This document shows, one piece after another, positions 12,964-17,028 of a stretch of 17,028 nucleotides of DNA (its first letter is position 1; every line of letters starts with the position of its first letter). The DNA is from an uncultured Lachnospiraceae bacterium (lineage in GTDB: Bacteria > Bacillota > Clostridia > Lachnospirales > Lachnospiraceae): positions 1 to 17,028 of the forward strand of contig CAJUQO010000067.1 of NCBI GenBank assembly GCA_910588295.1, in the 5' to 3' direction. The notes beneath the pieces were generated by a model. The model was not told the DNA's origin, ran no database searches, and saw only the letters and a list, made by a program, of their open reading frames with translations. A program made the translations under genes and the position numbers.

Positions 12964-14955
12964 CTAAGCTTTCAGTATTTTTCTGTTTGCGGGATTATCA
13001 TAATCCTTATGTATGCCGTCATCCTCATATAATATGTACGTGGAACCGGGATAACCGATCATTTCCATATCCGTCGTATCCAGGGCTTCCACATATTCCG
13101 CCGCCTCTGTCACAGGAATGCATTTTCCCTTACGGATAAACAGGGGCACCTCGTTCAGGGCGATATCCACGTAGTGATGCCCTGCCGGAAGCGTTTCCTG
13201 ACAGATTGATCCGTCAGGCATAAACTTAACAAATTTCATTTCTTCCGGCAGATACACATATCTTCCCTTCGCGTTCTGCGTGTATACCGGAGCGATCATG
13301 ATCTCGTCCCCCAGCATCAGCTGATCCTCCACCTGACCCGCATGGGCATCTCGGGGATAGACGAAAGCCAGAGGCTTCGCATACATATCATCCTCCAGGG
13401 CCGCTTTCATGTACTCACTGTACAGGTACGGCAGCAGACGGTAACGCACCTCCACGATATGGCGGAAATCCTCCACATGCTCAAACCGGAAGCACTCCTG
13501 ATCCCGGGTGCCCATAGCCGAATGGTTGCGCATCAGAGGAGTGAACACGCCAAACGCCATCCAGCGGAGCAACAGATCCCGGCTGGCGTCGGCGTTAAAG
13601 CCGCCCAGATCCGCGCCCGTATACAGAAAGCCGCACATATTTAAAGACGGCAGCATGCGCAGGTTCAGGAGGATATGGGACCACCAGGACATATTATCGC
13701 CCATCCAAATACCGCCATAGCGGTGCATACCCACATAGGAGGAGCGGGAAAACATCAAAAAACGTTTCTCCGGGTCGATCCGCTCAAAAGCCTCCCCCGC
13801 TGCCCGGGTCATGTTATAGCCAAACAGATTATGCACTTTGTCGTGACGCACCCTCTGTCCGTTTACCCGATGGTAAAAAGACGCATAATCCTTCTTATTA
13901 TTCGCCAGCCCCTCGACGAGCGCATCTACTTCCATCTTGGAAATATCACCCTCGGGATCTTTGAAAAATTCCTGTACCTTCCGGCCCGTTTCTTTGACGC
14001 CCTCCGGCGTATAAAAGATCGCCGGCTCATTCATATCGTTCCAGAAACCTTCGATACCCTGGTCGGTCAGCAGCTTATACTTATCTCCAAACCACCGCCG
14101 GGCCTCCGGGTTCAGTACATCCGGAAAATGGGTGTAACCGGGCCATACCGCCGCCACAAAATCACTGCCGTCCTCCCGCTTACAGAAATACCCGTTCTTG
14201 ACGCCTTCCTCGTAAACCTCATATCCTTCCTCGATCTTCACCCCCGCGTCTATAATGGGAATCAGGCGGATCTGCTGCTCTTTCATCTCCCGGACAAAGG
14301 CCGGGAAATCCGCGAAGTTCTCTTCATTTAGAGTGAAATCCTTGTAATCCTCCATGTAATCAATATCCATATAAATCATATCAATAGGAATATGGTTTTT
14401 GCGGTAGCCCCCGGCCACCTCCCGGAAATCCTCCTTCGTCCTGTATCCCCAGCGGCTCTGCCCGAAACCGAAAGCAAATTTCGGGGGAATATAGCTCCTG
14501 CCGATCATCCTGCGGAACTGTTTCACAATATCATAGGGCGTCTCCCCGTCGATGACATAGAGGTACAGATCCGCCCTTTCACATGTGATACTCAGCTTGT
14601 CCATGCAGGTGAAACCGATATCGAAGGTAAGCTTCGACGGATAATCCACGAACAAACCGAAGGTCCGACTGCCGGATACCACGATAAAATTGTGGGCGCC
14701 GTAAAAAGACCGCAAATCCTCCGTGTGATGCGGCGTATCCGTACAGTCGCTGACATAGCAGAACCCTCTCTTGTTAATCCCCCGGTTAGCTTCCCCCAGC
14801 CCATAGACCACATCGTCCTCCCCCAGTGCGCAGATGAAGCAAAAACCGTCGTCCAAGCTGACTTCTCCGTAAATAGGCGCCCCCTTTGCCCCGTCTATCC
14901 GGGCAGTCACAGCCTCCGTTTCAAACGGAGTTCCATAAACATATTTTTGAACCAT
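12964..14955 (-). CDS. GH31 alpha-glucosidase, Ro-alphaG1-like
   Basis: A 663-residue cytoplasmic glycoside hydrolase (no signal peptide) that releases glucose from the non-reducing end of alpha-glucosides. GH31 motifs are clear: FAFGFGQSRWGY (161-171), MIYMDIDYM with Asp197, GFWNDMNEPAIF with nucleophile Asp307, RFLMFSRSSYVGMHRYGG, and WMGDNMSWWSH with acid/base Asp420. Length and numbering match my recollection of Blautia obeum Ro-alphaG1. There, Trp169 favours isomaltose and a Tyr substitution was reported to shift preference toward maltose. Trp169 is present here, so alpha-1,6 preference is predicted. Its ribosome site, GGAAGA nine bases before the ATG, is weaker than its neighbours'. It is divergent from an AraC-family gene and separated from its upstream sequence by a palindromic insertion. 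Confidence 0.95.
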   Translation of the reverse strand: MVQKYVYGTPFETEAVTARIDGAKGAPIYGEVSLDDGFCFICALGEDDVVYGLGEANRGINKRGFCYVSDCTDTPHHTEDLRSFYGAHNFIVVSGSRTFGLFVDYPSKLTFDIGFTCMDKLSITCERADLYLYVIDGETPYDIVKQFRRMIGRSYIPPKFAFGFGQSRWGYRTKEDFREVAGGYRKNHIPIDMIYMDIDYMEDYKDFTLNEENFADFPAFVREMKEQQIRLIPIIDAGVKIEEGYEVYEEGVKNGYFCKREDGSDFVAAVWPGYTHFPDVLNPEARRWFGDKYKLLTDQGIEGFWNDMNEPAIFYTPEGVKETGRKVQEFFKDPEGDISKMEVDALVEGLANNKKDYASFYHRVNGQRVRHDKVHNLFGYNMTRAAGEAFERIDPEKRFLMFSRSSYVGMHRYGGIWMGDNMSWWSHILLNLRMLPSLNMCGFLYTGADLGGFNADASRDLLLRWMAFGVFTPLMRNHSAMGTRDQECFRFEHVEDFRHIVEVRYRLLPYLYSEYMKAALEDDMYAKPLAFVYPRDAHAGQVEDQLMLGDEIMIAPVYTQNAKGRYVYLPEEMKFVKFMPDGSICQETLPAGHHYVDIALNEVPLFIRKGKCIPVTEAAEYVEALDTTDMEMIGYPGSTYILYEDDGIHKDYDNPANRKILKA

Positions 14956-14968
14956 AACACAATCTTCC

Positions 14969-14997
14969 GTAACTGTCCGACTTGTCCGGACGGTTAC
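14969..14997. repeat. inverted repeat, GTAACTGTCCG/CGGACGGTTAC
   Basis: The 11-base arms (14969-14979 and 14987-14997) have one mismatch and a 7-base spacer. The repeat lies 14-42 bases upstream of the GH31 start codon. It could be an operator or an mRNA leader hairpin. The outer word GTAACTGT recurs twice, inverted, within the neighbouring element. Confidence 0.6.
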
Positions 14998-15018
14998 AAC
15001 CCTCCTGCTTTTTTATAA

Positions 15019-15170
15019 TAGTATAGATAATTGTTCAGTACCTTCACAGTTACGATGCAAAATCCATTCAAGGTCACCTTCGGTGATAGGATTTTGCACT
15101 CCTGAATCATATTCTTACGGTCTCAGCAGCAAGTGCTTCGATCTGTGCTGAACAGTTACTAGTATAGATA
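15019..15170. mobile_element. MITE-like palindromic insertion with 11-base direct repeats
   Basis: TAGTATAGATA occurs at 15019-15029 and again at 15160-15170, like a target-site duplication. Between them lie 130 bases with terminal inverted repeats TGTTCAG (15032-15038) and CTGAACA (15148-15154). A long hairpin is formed by TGCAAAATCC (15056-15065) with GGATTTTGCA (15089-15098), with an inner TCACC/GGTGA stem. A second hairpin has TCAGCA/TGCTGA arms (15123-15151). ACAGTTAC appears directly repeated at 15046 and 15152. There is no coding capacity. It has the form of a non-autonomous palindromic element, but only one copy is visible here, so mobility is inferred. Confidence 0.55.
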
Positions 15171-15177
15171 CTTATCA

Positions 15178-15206
15178 TTGCAAATACTTGCAATATTTTC
15201 TATAAT
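15178..15206 (+). promoter_or_regulatory. sigma-A promoter of AraC-family gene 2
   Basis: The -35 is TTGCAA (15178-15183), the spacer 17 bases and the -10 a perfect TATAAT (15201-15206). A second TTGCAA lies within the spacer (15188-15193). Start is near 15213, leaving a leader of about 100 bases that turns GC-rich after 15236. Confidence 0.75.
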
Positions 15207-15315
15207 AAATAACACAATATTGACATAGAAAACACAGCCGCTGTTACCAGCCGCTTTACCCCCCGCCCTGCCGGACGGATACCGCGGCCCGGATTACCGC
15301 ACAAAGGAGTATGCC

Positions 15316-16221
15316 ATGCCCTCAGAACTTTCCTTGAGAGAAGGCGTTGTCCACGGCACGCCGAAAAGGCCCCTGCGGGCCATGCATTTTGCCGCCGGCC
15401 CCGGCACCACTTACCCCGAACATTTCTTCGTGGAACGGCACTGGCACAGGTACGGGGAGATCCTTCTTATATTAAAGGGGGATTATCAGTTAGAAATCAA
15501 TCTGGAAACGAAAGCTCTGCATCCGGGAGATATATGTCTGATCAACAGCGGAGAACTGCATCAGCTCACGGGAGTCCACCCCACCGCCCTCCATGACGCG
15601 GTGCTGTTTGATCCCCAGATCTTAAATTTCTCCTACAGAGATGAGTGGGAGGAGCTATATATCGAGCCCGTCCTGGAGCAGTCACAGATGATGCAGAATA
15701 TTCTGCACCCATGGGACAACGGCTATACGGACATCCATGCCCTGGCCACGGAACTGGATCGGACAGCGCTGCTGGGGGAAGACGGGTGGTATCTGCGCTG
15801 TAAAATATTACTGCTGCAGCTCTTTGAGAAGCTGGGCCGCCACGGGCTCTTCCGCCCCGTATCGGACATCATATCCAAAAACGACGCGCGGAAGATCGCC
15901 CGCTACAAAGCCATTGTCTCTTACATAGAGGAACATTGCCAGGAGCCCGTCACTCTCCGCCAGCTCGCCGATACGGTCTCCTGCAACACCCAGTATCTCT
16001 GCCGTTTTTTCAGAGAGATCTCCGGTATGTCGCCCATTCAGTATCTGATTGCCTACCGGCTGGAACGGGCCTGCCATATGCTGACCCACACCACGCTGCC
16101 CGTCACGGCCATCGCCCTGGACTGCGGCTTTGACAATATCAGCTATTTTATACGGAAGTTCAGGGACACGAAAGGGTGTACGCCGAAGGAATACCGGAAA
16201 AGAGCGGTAAAAGACGCGTAA
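15316..16221 (+). CDS. AraC-family transcriptional regulator 2
   Basis: A 301-residue regulator with an N-terminal cupin sensor at ~35-110: FVERHWHRYGEILLILKGDY, then LHPGDICLINSGELHQL. The C-terminal DNA-binding region (~205-297) has VTLRQLADTVSCNTQYLCRF and TAIALDCGFDNISYFIRKFR as its two helix-turn-helix units, closing with GCTPKEYRKR. The HWHRYGE metal- or sugar-binding histidines are typical of this class. AAAGGAG lies seven bases before the ATG at 15316; the ATG at 15311 is out of frame and too close. It is divergent from the GH31 gene, which is its most likely target. Its stop lies three bases from the converging ispF stop. Confidence 0.92.
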   Translation: MPSELSLREGVVHGTPKRPLRAMHFAAGPGTTYPEHFFVERHWHRYGEILLILKGDYQLEINLETKALHPGDICLINSGELHQLTGVHPTALHDAVLFDPQILNFSYRDEWEELYIEPVLEQSQMMQNILHPWDNGYTDIHALATELDRTALLGEDGWYLRCKILLLQLFEKLGRHGLFRPVSDIISKNDARKIARYKAIVSYIEEHCQEPVTLRQLADTVSCNTQYLCRFFREISGMSPIQYLIAYRLERACHMLTHTTLPVTAIALDCGFDNISYFIRKFRDTKGCTPKEYRKRAVKDA

Positions 16222-16224
16222 CGC

Positions 16225-16764
16225 TCATTTCGTCCGGCGACATCCGCCGCAGCTTCCGCACTGACCTGTCCGGTCATCCGGCATAAAGTCCAGCACTGAA
16301 GACAGGGAGCAGACAGCCTGGGCGCTGATCCCCTCCATGCTGCCGGTGAAGCCCAGCCCTTCCTCCGTGGTCGCCTTGATATTGACCTGATTCTCCTCCA
16401 GCCCCAGATCCTCCGCCACGTTACGCACCATCCGGTCAATATGGGGCAGCAGCTTTGGCTTTTGCGCAATGACGGTTGCGTCAATATTATTGATTACAAA
16501 CATACGCTCCCGCAGCATCGCCCCCACTTTCCTGAGCAGCGCCCGGCTGTCAGCCCCCTCGTAATCCGGATCCGTATCCGGGAAATGGCGTCCGATATCC
16601 CCGAGGGCCGCCGCCCCCAGCAACGCGTCCATGACCGCATGAAGCAGCACATCCGCATCCGAATGGCCTAAAAGCCCCTTGTCCCAGGGGATCTCCACGC
16701 CGCCCAGTATCAATTTCCGCCCTTCCACCAGGCGGTGTACATCATAACCTATACCTACGCGCAT
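16225..16764 (-). CDS. ispF: 2-C-methyl-D-erythritol 2,4-cyclodiphosphate synthase with Cys-rich tail
   Basis: This enzyme converts CDP-methylerythritol 2-phosphate to methylerythritol cyclodiphosphate in the MEP isoprenoid pathway; it acts as a cytosolic trimer. MRVGIGYDVH carries zinc ligands Asp8 and His10, and HSDADVLLHAVMDALLGA carries His34 and zinc ligand His42. DIGRHFPDTDP, NNIDATVIAQKPKL and IKATTEEGLGFTG complete the signature. The usual protein ends near residue 158. Here it continues to 179 with a tail containing CGSCGGC (Cys169, 172 and 175) and ending in basic residues. The start is certain by homology, but no ribosome site lies directly before it: AAAGGAGA is separated by a 20-base palindrome. 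It stands alone with its own promoter, without ispD. Confidence 0.96.
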   Translation of the reverse strand: MRVGIGYDVHRLVEGRKLILGGVEIPWDKGLLGHSDADVLLHAVMDALLGAAALGDIGRHFPDTDPDYEGADSRALLRKVGAMLRERMFVINNIDATVIAQKPKLLPHIDRMVRNVAEDLGLEENQVNIKATTEEGLGFTGSMEGISAQAVCSLSSVLDFMPDDRTGQCGSCGGCRRTK

Positions 16765-16774
16765 GTATCTGTTC

Positions 16775-16794
16775 GGCCCCTGTTAACAGGGGCC
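16775..16794 (-). promoter_or_regulatory. leader hairpin between Shine-Dalgarno and ispF start
   Basis: GGCCCCTGTTAACAGGGGCC is a perfect 20-base palindrome that can fold as an 8-base stem with a TTAA loop. On the ispF mRNA it follows AAAGGAGA directly and is followed by ten bases and then ATG. If folded, it brings the ribosome site to about ten bases from the start codon. Read on the plus strand it precedes CTCCTTTTTA and could instead act as a terminator. Confidence 0.6.
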
Positions 16795-16826
16795 TCTCCT
16801 TTTTACTATTTTTGTTTGGTGCTCAA

Positions 16827-16855
16827 AGTATAGCACACATCTTTTTACCAGGCAA
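16827..16855 (-). promoter_or_regulatory. sigma-A promoter of ispF
   Basis: On the minus strand the -35 is TTGCCT (16850-16855), the spacer 17 bases and the -10 TATACT (16827-16832), preceded by TGC as an extended -10. Start is near 16820, so the leader hairpin is transcribed. Confidence 0.8.
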
Positions 16856-16921
16856 TTTTTTTGTATAAACGACAGTTTCATACCCCATAAAATAAAAGTC
16901 GAAAAAAAATAAAAAAAGTGC

Positions 16922-16950
16922 TTGCATTTTCCCTGATTGTGGTATAGAAT
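16922..16950 (+). promoter_or_regulatory. sigma-A promoter of tRNA-Glu
   Basis: The -35 is TTGCAT (16922-16927), the spacer 17 bases and the -10 TAGAAT (16945-16950). Predicted start is near 16957, about 13 bases before the tRNA. Confidence 0.78.
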
Positions 16951-16969
16951 AAGCACGTTGCAAGGACAT

Positions 16970-17028
16970 GGCTAGTTGGTCAAGGGGTTAAGACGCCGCC
17001 CTCTCACGGCGGAAACAGGGGTTCGATT
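16970..17028 (+). tRNA. tRNA-Glu (CTC anticodon), 3' end beyond window
   Basis: The 5' acceptor strand GGCTAGT is followed by TG, then a D-arm GTC/GAC around AAGGGGTTAA. The anticodon arm is CCGCC-CTCTCAC-GGCGG, giving anticodon CTC for codon GAG. A variable stretch and the T-arm AGGGG-TTCGATT follow, and the window ends there. About 16 bases (CCCCT plus the acceptor strand) are missing. A contig end inside a tRNA, which is often part of a multicopy cluster, is a common assembly break. Confidence 0.92.

Larger units (their letters stand above)
14956..15315. other. divergent region between GH31 gene and AraC-family gene 2
   Basis: A 360-base gene-free region. It holds an 11-base-arm inverted repeat in the GH31 leader, a palindromic insertion-like element with flanking direct repeats, a good promoter for the AraC-family gene and a GC-rich leader (15236-15300). 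For GH31, TATACT on the minus strand (15020-15025) is a possible -10, but no convincing -35 is seen. No small reading frame with a ribosome site was noticed. Confidence 0.75.

Noticed and set aside
14392..15018. 208-residue plus-strand frame opposite the 5' end of the GH31 gene
   Set aside because: GH31 motifs fix the minus strand as coding; the shadow frame has no start signals.
16775..16800. Palindrome before ispF as a plus-strand terminator for AraC-family gene 2
   Set aside because: It would require the regulator transcript to run through all of ispF in antisense; the position next to the ispF start fits a leader structure better.
1..17028. CRISPR arrays, toxin-antitoxin pairs, phage or transposase genes
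   Set aside because: No regularly spaced direct repeats and no frames with such motifs were seen on either strand.

Overview
The window looks like chromosomal DNA from a gut Firmicute, most likely a member of the Lachnospiraceae. Genes have strong GGAGG-type ribosome binding sites, and sigma-A promoters sit at the expected spacing. Transport and regulator genes are abundant, and there is a 663-residue GH31 alpha-glucosidase that appears collinear, from memory, with Ro-alphaG1 of Blautia (Ruminococcus) obeum. Both edges look like assembly edges. The first ~55 bases are a minus-strand piece of 23S rRNA joined to a truncated LacI-family gene, and the last 59 bases are the 5' part of a tRNA-Glu. 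No tools were available, so family assignments come from reading motifs.

Layout: (1) 1-2278 holds the 23S/lacI junction, a divergent regulatory region with three AAACCGTTT boxes, and a plus-strand pair encoding a small lipoprotein and a YczE/YitT-type membrane protein. (2) 2371-7362, minus strand, is a six-gene operon: metal-dependent cyclase, PanE/ApbA-type reductase, YhcH/YiaL cupin, then TRAP transporter dctP-dctQ-dctM. A PfkB-type sugar kinase is divergent from it (7740-8693). A 370-base intergenic region packed with inverted repeats separates them. (3) 8776-11785, minus strand, is a CUT1-type sugar ABC transporter (binding lipoprotein and two permeases, no ATPase), divergent from an AraC-family regulator. 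(4) 12964-14955, minus strand, is a cytoplasmic GH31 alpha-glucosidase, divergent from a second AraC-family regulator. Their shared promoter region contains a 130-base palindromic, MITE-like insertion flanked by 11-base direct repeats. (5) 16225-16764, minus strand, is ispF with an unusual cysteine-rich tail and a hairpin between its Shine-Dalgarno and start codon, followed by tRNA-Glu.

How the genes may work together: region 2 resembles in logic the E. coli yiaKLMNO-lyxK (2,3-diketogulonate) module: reductase, YiaL, TRAP transporter and kinase. Here the reductase and kinase come from different families and a cyclase-family hydrolase is added. I infer uptake and catabolism of an unidentified sugar acid, lactone or keto-sugar. 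Regions 3 and 4 are consistent with uptake of an alpha-glucoside such as an isomalto-oligosaccharide and its cytoplasmic hydrolysis. I saw no CRISPR array, transposase or phage gene. The best candidates for new biology are the sugar-acid module, the regulatory-dense 7369-7739 region, the palindromic insertion at 15019-15170, and the ispF leader and tail.
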